Shown: positions 1 through 10,470 of the stretch, piece after piece
How the letters are laid out: every line of letters starts with the position of its first letter
Position numbering within the stretch: the first letter of the stretch is position 1
From: Clarireedia homoeocarpa
Lineage: Eukaryota; Ascomycota; Leotiomycetes; Helotiales; Rutstroemiaceae
Length of the DNA: 14,146 nucleotides
NCBI GenBank assembly: GCA_001465935.1
Contig: LNKV01000184.1
Location: 1-14,146, forward strand
Direction of reading: 5' to 3'
Program-made: the position numbers and the translations under genes
Notes under the pieces: generated by a model
The model's database searches: none
Told to the model about the DNA's origin: nothing
What the model saw: the letters and a program-made list of their open reading frames with translations, nothing else

Positions 1-149
1 AAAAAGTAAATAATTAGATATAACTATTAATTATAAAGTTTATTAAAGTATAATAGATAATTAAAAACCTACTCTAACTATTATATCTCTTAACTTATAA
101 AAGTGTTTTTAAGTATTTAATTATAAACTTAAGATTATAATAAAGTTAT

Positions 150-1290
150 TAAAAAAAAGAAATATTAATTAGTATAAAGCTATTTATTCTAAAGTTAATA
201 AGAATCTTAGTTTAATAGAAGATACTACTTTTTATTAGTTTATATAATATTATTATATAGTTTTTATTTATTAGTTTAATTAAATCTAAATATCTTATAT
301 CTCTTAAATTATCTAGAAAGAAGTCTTTATTTAAATACTATTTTTTATTTAGTCTACTTCTAATTACTTTATATAAGTAATAGCTTTAGTCTAAATTTTA
401 ATTAAGATATTATCTTCTTTCTTTATTTCTTTTATTATATTTTTATAAAGCTTATACTCGACTTTATTTATTATATAGTAAGAAGTCTAAACTCGAGTAT
501 TAAAAGTAAAAAAGAGAGAGTTTTAAATAAAACTATTAACTAGTAAAATAGTTTTTTAGTTAAAAGAGAAGTAATATAGTATATTAAAAAATAAAGTTGA
601 TTATCTTATATAAATAAATAAAATAGTAACTAAAGTATTAAGTTAGCTTTAGAGTACCTACTAGCTTTTAATATAAGTAGTAGCTTGGTCTCAATAGTTT
701 ATTATAATTACTATTATTTTAGTAAAGGTCTATTAAGTTTATTTACTTATTATAATACTAATATTATTTATATCTAGATACTAAAGTACTTATATATCGG
801 CTTTATAATCCTTATTTCTAAAACGACTTATAAGTAAATATATTCGATAATTATTATTCAACTTTTTAATAAAGTCTTGATATTTATCTTTTAAGTTGAT
901 CTTATTAGTAATATTAGTTAGAAGCTCGAACTATTAGTAGAAAGACTTAAAAGATTAGTCTTCAAGTTAGATAAAGTATATATATATATTTTAAGTATAT
1001 TAGTATTTAGTCGGATTTATTAGAAAGTTAACTATCTTATTAATTATTTACTCGAATATAATATTATCTTAAATATATAATCCTTTATAATATTTGAAGA
1101 CTAAACTTTCTAATTAGTCTAATATAAATAAATATTTAATATTATTATTAATAAAGTTATATTTATATTAGTTAATTCGATTTAAAATAAACTTTCTTTA
1201 TAATTAAATAATAAACTTTTTTTTATTAAAGAGTTTATTAGTTAAATATAAGACTTTAAATAATATATAACTAAATATTATTAAGATTAT
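150..1290 (-). pseudogene. Decayed retrotransposon gag-like gene (remnant)
   Basis: Reading the minus strand from about 1290 down to about 150 gives one continuous frame interrupted only by RIP-type stops. The best-preserved part, about 1140 to 780, has the look of a fungal retrotransposon capsid (gag): a hydrophobic stretch, then at 948-898 residues reading FKSFY..FELLTNITNKI, followed by a helix-like K/N-rich segment ending near RFRNKDYKAD. Many fungal LTR-element gags have a comparable 'F..FY..F..L' helix followed by 'L...L' motifs. No zinc knuckle can be recognised downstream, and the 700-150 part is lysine-rich and unplaced. The upstream (N-terminal) side abuts the Copia 5' LTR, so the gene may have been cut there. 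It is separate from the LINE on the right: a LINE ORF1 should lie upstream of its RT, not downstream. Family assignment beyond 'gag-like' is not possible. Confidence 0.4.
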
Positions 1291-1514
1291 ATTATTTTAA
1301 TATAAGAGAGTAAGTAATTATAAACTATATAACTAATATAATAGTAATAGTTAAAAGATATTAAATAAGTTATATTTAATTATTAATTAAAATAATAACT
1401 ATTTTTTAATTTAATCTACTAATATAATATACTTAATATTTTAAGTTATTAATTATATTTAGAATTAGATTTATATCTTTATTATTTAGACTATTAGTAT
1501 AGTTATTAAGTTAA

Positions 1515-1879
1515 TATCACGGAAAGATCTATATAGTATATATAATTATAAAGTGGAACTGATTACCTAATCGAGTATATATATAGTCAACTCTTACAAA
1601 CTGATCTTTAAAGCTATAAAGCCGAGGCTTACAATCTATATCGTAATATTACTAAAAATCAATAATCTTAGTATACTACTTAGGACCTTTATTAATATAT
1701 TATAACCCTTATCTATATTTCCTTTATAAATTATAGAATCAGATAGAACTACTCTCCTCAACTTAAGATTCTTACTAATTTTTATAAATAAGACTAAGAA
1801 TCTTAAGAAGAGAGAGGAGATTAATAAAATTATATCTTTAATTACTATTATATATCTAGCTATTATTTAAACTATAATA
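1515..1879 (+). repeat. 5' LTR of the Copia element (365 bp)
   Basis: Aligns end to end with 10996-11360 at a constant offset of 9,481 bases. It begins tatcacgg and ends tataata, which under C-to-T/G-to-A decay fit ancestral termini TGTCAC...GTGACA, the standard LTR inverted ends. By hand I count about 34 differences in the first 290 bp and all are transitions; only a short stretch near 1810-1832 needs small indels or transversions. This copy keeps somewhat more G and C than the 3' copy (for example gccgagg at 1621 against gctaaaa). Promoter and polyadenylation signals normally lie in the LTR but cannot be identified in this decayed state. Confidence 0.9.
1762..1807 (+). other. Inverted repeat (hairpin) in 5' LTR
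   Basis: A perfect 13-bp inverted repeat, cttaagattctta at 1762-1774 and taagaatcttaag at 1795-1807, with a 20-base loop. Outside it an imperfect stem continues (ctctcctc upstream, gagaggag downstream). The two arms stay complementary here although the neighbourhood is mutated. The role is unknown; a transcript-end or packaging structure is one possibility. Confidence 0.75.
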
Positions 1880-2013
1880 GTTATAAGTCTAGTCTAACAC
1901 TTACTTTACTATATAGAAAAACTATCTACTAGTTTATTTAAAAAACTACCTTTTAAATACTTTCTTATATTTATTAATTACCTTTTCTTATTCTTCTAAT
2001 CTTAGCGATTATT
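1880..2013 (+). other. 5' leader of the Copia element, expected primer-binding region
   Basis: The first bases after the 5' LTR should contain the tRNA primer-binding site. The sequence starting gttataagtctagtct is too altered to match to a tRNA with confidence. The start of gag is also unclear because ATG codons decay to ATA; ATA codons in the gag frame at 1957 and 2014 are the candidates, and 2014 was used here. Confidence 0.4.
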
Positions 2014-3321
2014 ATATCTCAACTCGGAATAATTAGTAGTACTAGACTATCTACTCGATAATAATAAGCAATATAGTTCTTAGAGCTTAAGCGATAATAC
2101 TAAGTTAAAAGAATATAGTATCTAGTTAATCCCGATATCTATAAAAGACTGACTAGATCACTAACTGATATCCAGCTTAATAATTCGATTAGTAAAAATT
2201 AGTTTACTTAGTCTCTACTAGAACTACTCTTTATATACTAACTAAAAGATAAACTATATATTTAGTTACTCGCTAACTATAATACTAAGATAGATAGAAC
2301 TAATAAAAAGAATATAGATATAAAGGATTATTCAAAACTAAAGTATCTATTAATCTAAGATATTCGCGAGGATTTTACAACTTTATAGAAATAATTCTAA
2401 AATAAGAAAGTTAAGTACGATATTTATTATAAAGTTTTTAAAGATATCTATATATAGATTACTATAACTATAAATATTAATTTCTTTATCGATTATAGTT
2501 TATATAATATTGACTTTAGTAATATTATTTTATATAATATTATCTATTCTTTTAAAACTCGCTTTATATTTTATAAATCAATAGTCCTAACTGATATTCA
2601 GAGAGAATATATTAATATACTTGATTAAGTATAATATAGTCGGGTATCTCTAAGTGATTAGTATAAGAAGTAGAATATAGTTTATAATAAAGCTTGTATA
2701 TATTAGTTAAATAAGATAAAAAAGATAATTACTATAACTACCTTCTTAGAAGTAGTAAAAATCAAGATTGAACTAACTTAGATAGACAAGGAACTAAGAT
2801 ATATTATTATAAACTAATAGCTAGATCTACTTATTCTAATCTTAGACTAAGTAAATATCGTTCTCGTTATTTAATTAGCTAATAAATCTTATAAACTTAA
2901 AGGAAAAAGTATTTTTATAATAGCGATCTCTGTAAGAGATACTATAGGATTAGAGACTATCTTAGATAAAAAAGATAAACTTAAATTTAAATCTCAAAAA
3001 GATAAAAACAAATTAACTAAGAAAGAAAATAAGAATTATTTATACTATCTAAAAAGTTAGTTCTCTAATCTAGAGAATAGATATATATAGAAACTAGAAG
3101 ATTGTAGCTAGTTGAGAGAAATACTGAAAAACAAACTAATTAAAGAAAGATTCAGTAATATCGAAATTAGATAAATTAAAGAAAGGTTCAAATTACTTTA
3201 ATAGAATAATTTAAAAAAGATAATAACTAAGAAAAGACTATTATAACTAATAGTTAATTTAATTATCTTCTTATTATTTTTTCTTAGAAAAATTATAATA
3301 GCGATTATCAACCTCTTTCTA
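2014..3321 (+). pseudogene. gag (capsid/nucleocapsid) part of the polyprotein
   Basis: About 435 codons in the same frame as pol. The first two thirds look mainly helical, with Leu, Lys and Glu-rich stretches, and one unusually clean run (about 2548-2610) without stops. Near 2950-3060 the reading becomes Lys/Asp-rich, as linkers before nucleocapsid zinc knuckles often are. A candidate knuckle lies at 3037-3110: Tyr codons (TAT/TAC) that could be decayed Cys or His, then SNLENR and a surviving Cys at 3103-3105 (EDCS). This fits the fungal Copia CCHC-type finger but the ligands are no longer all present. The fused frame with protease downstream, without a visible gag stop or frameshift, is usual for Copia elements. 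Confidence 0.65.
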
Positions 3322-3660
3322 ATAGATATCAGTGATTCTAGTATATACTCTATACTAGTTATTACTAACAAATACTACTTAATAAACTCTACTTTTTTAA
3401 ATAACTGTAGTATAGTATATTTAGTTAATAATATCTTCCTGTTTAATAATAGAAAGATTATTTATTCTGATAATAATAATATTATCGAAGTTAGTATATT
3501 ATTACTATCAATTGTCGAACAAAGTACTTATACTATTAAGAATATTTTCAATAGTCTTAAAGGATTTAATATAGAGAATCTTGTCTTAATAAATATCACT
3601 CTTATTCTTGATTTTTATATTAATATAGTCTCTAAGTCTTAATTAGTAAAAGTAAATTTA
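3322..3660 (+). pseudogene. Aspartic protease region of Copia pol
   Basis: The reading starting at 3322, IDISDSSIYSI, occupies the place and shape of the Copia protease active site (I-D-S/T-G-x-S-x-H). The catalytic Asp (GAT at 3325) survives, the following Gly is read as Ser (AGT, a GGT-to-AGT transition) and the His as Tyr (TAC). It is followed by NNKYYLINSTF and, after about 90 residues, by LILDFYINIVS at about 3603-3636, matching the conserved 'L.PDF.VNLISVS' that ends Copia protease regions. The protease would release the mature proteins from gag-pol. Inactive as written. Confidence 0.75.
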
Positions 3661-3879
3661 TAGTTTTATAATCTCGACTATATATTAAGATATAGTATAT
3701 ATAAGAAAAGTACAATTATTATATTATTTATATAAAAGTACAATCTAGTCTTTTTAGAATTTAAAAAGATTATTTCTTATTACCTAACTAATCTAAATAA
3801 TATTCTTATAAGCAAAGCTATAATAATATACCTAGCTATCTACTATAAGATCAGTAAACTTTTTAAATAATTACACGAT

Positions 3880-4828
3880 CCTTTACTTAATAGAGAGGAT
3901 ACTATATAAATATAGTATAATAAAGTTAGGTATCTCGGATAGAAAGCTTTTAAATATTTAGTAAATAAAGTAAAAGGTATAAAAATTAAAAGGATCTTAA
4001 AAGTTGATTGTAAATATTATATAAAAGTATATATTAAATAGATTATCAATTGTTACTTAAGAGATCGGTAATTATTATAACTATTTTATAAGATTATATA
4101 AGATCTTTTCGACTTCCTAATATCGTTTAATAGATACTTATAATTATTACTAATTAAAGAGTTATATAGTAGTAAGATTTTTAGAATTCTATTTATTAAT
4201 AAGACTTACTACGAAATATTCTAGACAATTACTAATTTTAAAGTATAGATAAAGTAACAATATTATTTATTTATTTATATTATCAAACAAGATAACGATA
4301 GATTAATAATCGGTATTAATAGATATATAGAGTTTAAATAATAGATATCTATAGAAGGAATTAAGATTAAACTATTACTAGCTTATACTTATAAGTTAAA
4401 TAGTATAATAGAGTATATAGATTAGAAGGTTATTACTAAGACGATAAAAATATAAACTTAAATAAATCTTTTATTAAAGCTATAATTCGAAATTATATAA
4501 ATAGTAATTTATTTATATAATATAAGTCTATTATAGTAGAGAAACTTTAGGATACTAAATAAAGTCCTAGATTTATAGTTTAAATAATATTTTTAATAGT
4601 ATAACCTAGTACTAATAATATTAGTTATTACTAATCTATATTTAAACTAGAATAGTATATACTATTATAATTATCAAACTTATCTTTTAGATAAGAAACA
4701 AGAAATTAATACTAATAAATAATAGTATAAAGTCAATCCTCGAGCTTATTTAGAATACTTAGTAAGTTATATACTTAGATTACTAATCTACTAAATATAG
4801 ATACCGAAGTTTAATAAGATTGTTATTA
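3880..4828 (+). pseudogene. Integrase of Copia pol (HHCC and DDE)
   Basis: The N-terminal zinc-binding domain (GAG-pre-integrase) is visible: TAG-TAT at 3913-3918 stands where Trp-His is expected, RYLG at 3928-3939 for the usual GHLG, and DCKYY at 4006-4020 for a CxxC pair whose second Cys now reads Tyr. The catalytic core follows: Asp at 4102-4104 (DLFDF), Asp at 4291-4293 in KQDND, Glu at 4411-4413 in NSIIEYID. The last two are 39 residues apart instead of the classic 35, which I recall for a lineage of fungal Copia elements whose motif is QDND. All three acidic residues survive, though more than a dozen stops interrupt the domain. It would insert the cDNA into the genome. Confidence 0.85.
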
Positions 4829-5026
4829 CTTATAATATCTAGTTTAACAAAAATATTATTTACTCTAAAGCTAATAAGAACTAGGAAGTACCTTTAAAAA
4901 AATATTTAAATAAAATTATTCGAACCTTTAATCTTAGGATTACTGAAAACTCGGATAGATTAATATTAAAGAGTAATAATATAAATAATCTTAATATAGT
5001 TATTAGAGAGATCGCTTTATAAAGTA
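4829..5026 (+). repeat. Direct repeat copy A, integrase C-terminal segment
   Basis: 198 bp repeated at 5028-5225 with a fixed offset of 199 and no indels. About 20 differences were seen and all are transitions, in both directions, so the copies decayed independently. Copy A is in frame with the integrase upstream and reads on as the tail of the integrase region (YSKANKN, ITENSDRLILKSNN). Confidence 0.93.
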
Positions 5027-5027
5027 N
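5027..5027. other. Undetermined base (N) at a repeat junction
   Basis: The only ambiguous base in the window. It lies exactly between the two 198-bp copies, as if two contig ends with a shared, diverged end were set side by side. It marks a probable assembly join rather than a biological base. Confidence 0.9.
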
Positions 5028-5225
5028 TTTATAATATCTAGTTTAATAAAAATATTATTTACTTTAAAGCTAATAAGAACTAGAAAGTATTCTTAAAAAA
5101 GTATTTAAATAAAATTATTCAAACCCTTAATCTTAGAATTACTAAAAACCCGGATAAATCAATATTAGAGAATAATAATATAAATAATCTTAATATAGTT
5201 ATTAAAAGGATTACTTTATAAAGTA
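5028..5225 (+). repeat. Direct repeat copy B, integrase C-terminal segment
   Basis: Second copy of 4829-5026. It is in frame with the linker and RT downstream (2 modulo 3), not with the integrase upstream. Overall it has lost more G and C at CpA/TpG-type positions, but it keeps some bases that copy A lost (for example cccgg against ctcgg). This shows two separately mutated sequences. Confidence 0.93.
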
Positions 5226-6200
5226 TTAATAACTAGGAATACTACAAAGAGATCTCAAAAATAGAGAAATCTAATAATAATAAATAAAGTCCTTCTAATA
5301 GTTTATAATCTTTAGATAATAATCTGTATTTAAATAGAAATAGTAATAGTTTAAATATATAGTATTTATAAAATTAACTTAAAGATCAAACTAATATTAA
5401 AACTGAAATTATAATTAACTAAGTTTAAAATATAAAGATTAATATTTCTACTAATAATAAATAAGGTTAAGAAGGAAGATAGATAGAATATAAAGTACTT
5501 AATAAATCTATATTATTTATTTTATTAATAACTGAAAAGGTTAATAAACTTAGAAGTAAAATAGATTATAATTATATTAATATTATCGATATACTTTATA
5601 AAGAGTATAAAGAAAGTTCAAAAGAAGATATTATTAAACCTATATTTTTATAGATTAAAGATACTTTATATAATCTTATATATACTTTATATAATAATAT
5701 TCGGTAGTATAAATAAAAAGAGATTAAAGCTACTTTAATATAAATAGAAGTTTCTTAATCAATTAATTTATTAGATAAAGAGAGTTATTTATTTAAGAAA
5801 CTAAGATTTATAATCGAAGTTTTAATTAGAAGAGTAGATAGAAGATTAAATAATTAAGATATCAGTCTTTTTTTCTACTAATTAAATTAAATCTTAATAT
5901 ATAATATTAGATAATAAAAACAACTTCGCTTAAGATATAATAGAAAGATCGTTAATATATTTATTAGAATAATTATTACTTAATTATCTTCGAGAGGTAG
6001 TAAGAAGCTTAACGATTTCTATAATATATTCTAGTCTGATTAACTAGATATAAATAGAAACGAAAAGTAAAGTAAATTTATAATACTTTATAATATAATA
6101 GTAACTATAATTATAACTAAATTAAAGAAATTTATAGTAAAACTATTATAGTTATTTAAAATTTATAAAAGCTAAATAACTAAATTATCTAAATACTATT
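5226..6200 (+). pseudogene. Integrase-RT linker of Copia pol
   Basis: About 325 codons between the integrase tail and the recognisable RT. The frame that leads into RT is rich in Asn, Ser, Lys and Glu with frequent stops, as expected for the poorly conserved linker in Copia polyproteins. The start of RT (the region before 'KARLV.RG') lies somewhere after about 6200 but could not be pinned because that part is heavily decayed. No other gene is seen here. Confidence 0.5.
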
Positions 6201-7100
6201 AAGACTTAAATATATACTTAATAAGATTAGTATTTAAAACTAATTATAATAAGGAGATTAATAATCTTAGAGTTTAGAATATATAGAGAGAAATACTAAA
6301 AGGTTTAGTAAAGACTAAACTAATTTTTCTAAAATAAATCTTTATATATAAAACTAATTAGAATAAATATATTATAAGATATAGATTATAACTTATAATA
6401 AAAAGAGATTTATAAGTAAAAAGTACGATTAAATTAATTTATATTATAATATTCGCTTTCTATTCCTTTTATATTATTATAATTATAATAACTAAGTTTA
6501 ATCTTAAAACTAAGTAGTTCGATATAGTAAATACTTTTATAAATATATTATATAATCTAAGTAGTAAGCTAGTTATATATTATTTACTAGATAGTTATAA
6601 AATAGAAGATATAATCGTAATTATTAATTATACTCTTTATAGCTTGTAAGACTTATTAGTAATTTAGTTTAAAGATTTTACTAAGACTTTAATTAGATTA
6701 GAAATAAAGCTATATTTAAATAAGTTTTATATAATTATTATTAAGGATTACAAAGTATTAGTACTCTTCTTTATAGATAATATTTAAGTTATTTATAATA
6801 AGAAATATATTAAAGAAACTAAGAGAATTATTAATAAGATTCGATCTATATATAAACTATATAAGATAGGTAATATAGAATAGTTCTTAGAAATTCGGAT
6901 TATTAGAAACCGATCTTAGAAAAAACTATAACTAGTCTATAATATCTATATTAAGAAGATCGCTAGAAAGTTTGATTTTATTAATAATAAATCTATAAAT
7001 ACTCTACTTTTGATTATAGAATTTAGAAAGAACAAGGATAATATAATAAGATTAATAGTTAAAAAATATTAAGAAAAAGTTAGATCAATTCTGTATACTA
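6200..7100 (+). pseudogene. Reverse transcriptase of Copia pol
   Basis: Codons at 2 modulo 3. The first catalytic motif reads F-D-I-V-N-T-F-I-N at 6518-6544, matching the Copia 'Q.DV.NAFLN' with Asp at 6521. Then YSL*D at 6638-6652 stands for the conserved YGLRxSP, with W decayed to TAG at 6665. The catalytic box is F-I-D-N at 6770-6781 where Copia has F/Y-V-D-D: the second Asp codon reads AAT, a G-to-A change in a TpG context. Around it VLVLFF and VIYNKKYI resemble the usual sequence before and after the box. Loss of the second Asp would by itself abolish polymerisation. Confidence 0.88.
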
Positions 7101-7349
7101 TAATTACTTTATATATAGATATTATATTTATTATATTATAATTATCTTATTTCCTTACTAATCTATTAGAAGATTATTTGAAAGTAGTAGATTATTATAT
7201 TAGTTATTTATAAAGAATAAGATATTTTATTATTAAATATAATATCGATTACTTATTCTAACTACTTATAATATTAAATATATTATTTATTAATAATAGT
7301 AAAACAAGGTAATCTTCTTAAAAATATATAATATTATTATATAGTAGAT

Positions 7350-7777
7350 TGATTATCTAGAAAGTATTAAAGTAAAATACTATAATAATATTTATAATTA
7401 AAGCTAAGTTGTTTAGTATAGAAAGAACTATAAAGAAAACTATAATAATAAATAAGTTATTAAAGAAACTCGAACTAATTATACTTAAACTGATTACTAT
7501 CTATTACAATAATATATAAATAATAAAATTAATTATAAATGAAAATAAAAGAATATCTACTAAACTTAGATATATCGATATCTAAAATATATAGTTAAAA
7601 TAAGAATATTCGAAGAAATCGTTTAATATTATTTATCTATTTATAAAGAATATACTTACTAATAACTTTATTAAGAATCTTATATAGTAATAGTTTAAAT
7701 ACTTTCGTATTTACTTGAACTTATAGAATATAAGAGATAAGATTAAGAAATTAAATATAATAGTTAAGACTTTATAA
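7350..7777 (+). pseudogene. RNase H of Copia pol and end of the polyprotein
   Basis: Same frame as RT. At 7502-7516 the reading YYNNI replaces the Copia YCDNQ box: the Cys and the catalytic Asp are both lost by transitions. At 7568-7582 RYIDI matches the 'KHIDI' motif near the end of Copia RNase H, followed by EYSKKSFNIIYL (compare 'G.I.L.YIPT'), NNFIKNL for 'AD.FTK.L' and FKYFRIYLNL. The frame ends at TAA 7775-7777, although a decayed Gln codon cannot be excluded. RNase H would remove the RNA template during cDNA synthesis. Confidence 0.85.
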
Positions 7778-8340
7778 AATACTCTCTAAAAGTTACTTTT
7801 TTATTTATTATTTCTTTTTATAAGTAAAACTTACTAATAATTCAATTTTAAAATATAAAGTAGAGTAAAATTAAAGTAGATAATCTTCTAAAAAATAACT
7901 AACTTGTTTAATAAGAATCTTTTTTTAAACTAATCTTTTTATAATACTTAGAAATTCAATTTAATATAGTTGTTGATATAAATAAATAATATAGAAAATA
8001 TAATTAATAGATAGATAATCCTAAACTATTTATATAATAAAATTACTAATTAATATAAAATAGAGTTGACTTTATAATATCTTTAGTTATTTATTTAAAG
8101 TATTTTAAATATTTATTATAAGTTTATATAAAAGGTATTAAGTTTAATATATACTCAATTAACTACTTTTAAGTTATCTAAATATATCTTAAATACTCTT
8201 ATTTAGTTATCTCGCTATTATCTAATATCTACTTTATTTTAATATAAGATAATCGTTTAGCTTCCTTTTCCGAAAACTTAAATATAACTAACTTTCTAAA
8301 TATTACTATATAAATCTTAGTACGATCTATAAACAAACCC
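7778..8340. other. Non-coding stretch after pol
   Basis: About 560 bases of very AT-rich sequence after the pol stop. No frame, repeat or motif stands out on either strand. In a normal Copia element the polypurine tract and 3' LTR would come within a few hundred bases; here they lie 3.2 kb away. Confidence 0.5.
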
Positions 8341-10470
8341 GAAATAGTAGAGGAACTTTAAGAATAAACTAAGTAATCGATCTTTTAATATAAGGATTAG
8401 TATATAGAAGACTTATATCTATTTAGAAAATCACGAATATCTAGAACTTTTAAATAATTACTTTAAATATTAGAGCTTTATATATATATTAAAGACTTAT
8501 AAGATATAATATAAAATAGAGTTATAAAGTAGTAAGAAGTTTATAAAACTATCTTAAAAATAGATTGAGAATAATTAGATAATCCAGAACGATATATAGA
8601 AATAATAATAAAAAAAGTATTTAGAAAAGTACTAATTATATTAGTACTAGATATAAAAGTTACTTTATTATAAGAAGACTTTTAAGAAGTAATAAAAAGA
8701 TTAGAATAATTAATCTAATTTAAACTTTGAAAGTAAGTATAATAAGAACTAGATAAAATAAATAAATTATTATTCTTATTATCACTATCTTTATTATCCT
8801 CTTTATTCTCTTTATCTTTATTATCTTCTTGATTATTATCCTTTTTATCAAAAAACTAATTTATAAAACAACCTTTTAAATTATATATTTTAGCTAATAT
8901 TCTGAAAAACTTCTTTATATCTTTTAAATCCTAAAGATCCGATATTAGATTAATTATAAAAATAATAAAAAGAAATTTATATTATTAAGACCCTTTAACT
9001 TAGATAGTATTAACAACTTCTTAGTAACCGATATTAAAACTTTAGAGATAGAGCGATATTTCTTTATTTAATAACTTTAACAATAACTCGACTTCCTAGT
9101 ATTTATATAATTATAGTAATACCTTTTATTAGAACTATATAAAGTACTCCGAATATAACTAAGATAAAGAATATAATAGCGATTACTATAATTCTAAAAG
9201 TTATAATAATCCCAAGTATATCTCTAAGAAGTTTTAATACTTTTATTAAACAACTTTAGTAGATTATATAGAAAAATGATCTAAGTATTAGTTAGAGTAA
9301 TAAGTCGGTTACTAAGTAAACCGATTTAACTAACTTCTATATAAATTTCTTTATAAGATATATAAAAGTTAGATAGAGAAGTAATTATTCGACTTTTATA
9401 TTATAAAGTCTAAGATCGAATTAGAGAAAGAGTTAGATACTATATTAAATATATATTAAATATAGGATTATAAAAGACCTATAAATTTAGAAAGTATAAA
9501 ATCGGATAATCTAATTTATAATATCTATTAGAACTAAGTTCAGTTTGTAAATCTAATAATAAAGATCTATAAATAAGAATAATATATTCTATAAGTATTT
9601 AAAGAAAACTAGTAGGAATCTATAACTAAATAAGATTATAAGCTTGAGAATATAGAATTTTATAAAGAGTATAAAATATAATAAGGTTATATATTTAAAT
9701 ATCAATTAGAGATCTATAAGGATTAAATAAAAATAATAGATATTATAAACTTTAAAATAGAGTAAATAATTACTTACTTTAACTAGTAGAAAAAGAATTA
9801 TTTTTCTAAAAACTAGAAACTATCTTTAGTAAGAAAGATTAGTAAAAAAGAGATAAACTTAAAAGATCTCTATATAAAATAATTAGAGAATATATAAAAG
9901 TTCTATTTAAATAAAAATTAAAAGAAACAATTTATATAAACTAAGTTCAAAAAGATAGGATCTGAAAATCAATTATAAAAATAATTAGTAACTAGAAGAT
10001 AAAAAGATTAAAAAAGTAAAAAGAATTCGAAACTTATTAGTAATAAAAAATAAATAATATTTATAATAATAGTATTAGTCTTAATCAAAAATACTTGATT
10101 TCTATAATTAGAAATAAAGAGATTAAAACTAAAAAGATCGAACTTATTATTTATTTAAATAGAAAAAGAAGATTATATATTATTATACTATTAATAAGTT
10201 TAATAAACAACTTATCGAGTATATAATTAATTAGTTAGAATTATTACTTTATAAGTATAATTATAACGAAGTCTATAACTAACTTGATAGAAGTCGTTGT
10301 ATTTATTTTTATTATCGTTTTACTTATTTAATAGAGTATAATTATATTTAGATATAATAAAAATTAGAAGATAAAATAAAATAGAAAGTATAGATTATAG
10401 AAAGAATAAGTAGAAAGTATTATTATTACTATTGATATTACTATTATATAGTATAAATAGAAGGAAGTAA
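8341..10470 (+). pseudogene. Unrecognised decayed reading frame between pol and 3' LTR
   Basis: From about 8341 to 10090 the frame with codons at 1 modulo 3 reads fairly coherently (about 580 codons). Stops are nearly all TAA/TAG and there is a clean run of 30 codons at 8581-8670. The first part is helical and Glu/Lys-rich (NPERYIE). Then comes a low-complexity Ser/Leu stretch at 8758-8851, which could be decayed poly-Ser. Next is a Tyr/Asn-rich part (9090-9240) where Tyr codons may be former His or Cys, then a long Lys/Glu/Asn-rich coil-like part. A frame shift falls at 10090-10150, after which 2 modulo 3 reads on to about 10470, including RCIYFYYRF at 10295-10321 and a cluster of Tyr codons near 10420 that could be former Cys/His. 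I do not recognise the protein. It may be an extra ORF of the element or a captured or nested sequence. In such AT-rich DNA a chance frame is possible. Confidence 0.38.

Larger units (their letters stand above)
2014..7777 (+). pseudogene. Copia gag-pol polyprotein, RIP-inactivated
   Basis: A single decayed frame encodes the capsid, protease, integrase, reverse transcriptase and RNase H that would copy and insert the element. From 2014 to about 5026 the frame uses codons starting at positions equal to 1 modulo 3. After the N at 5027 it continues at 2 modulo 3 to a stop at 7775-7777. The N plus one copy of a 198-bp duplicate is 199 bases, exactly the +1 shift, so without it gag and pol form one frame of about 1,850 codons. 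Dozens of TAA/TAG codons interrupt it, mostly where Gln or Trp is expected. Landmarks: zinc-knuckle remnant near 3037-3075, protease near 3322, HHCC at 3913-4020, DDE at 4102/4291/4411, RT at 6521 and 6770, RNase H at 7502-7582. Confidence 0.88.

Noticed and set aside
961..1000. TA-dinucleotide microsatellite or replication origin
   Set aside because: Short TA runs like this recur throughout the window and follow from RIP; nothing marks this one as functional.
1510..1514. Target-site duplication gttaa
   Set aside because: The bases after the 3' LTR are gagtt; the mismatch needs transversions, so it is not a decayed duplication.
5226..6200. A separate gene between integrase and RT
   Set aside because: Copia polyproteins have a long variable linker here, the RT frame runs through it, and no independent domain can be read.
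2014..7777. In-frame TAA/TAG read as Gln, as in a ciliate-type genetic code, so that gag-pol would be intact
   Set aside because: Many stops fall at Trp positions, catalytic Asp and Gly residues are changed by G-to-A, His reads as Tyr, and CpA/TpG depletion covers non-coding DNA as well. Mutation explains all of this; code change explains only part.
8758..8851. Acidic Asp/Glu-rich protein segment on the minus strand
   Set aside because: The minus-strand reading looks like an acidic tract (KDNNQEDNKDKENKED), but the surrounding minus frame is not coherent, while the plus frame continues on both sides. The plus-strand Ser-rich reading is preferred without being certain.
9090..9165. C2H2 zinc finger in the unrecognised ORF
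   Set aside because: The Tyr spacing after imagined reversion does not fit the canonical C-x2-C...H-x3-H pattern and none of the ligand residues is actually present.
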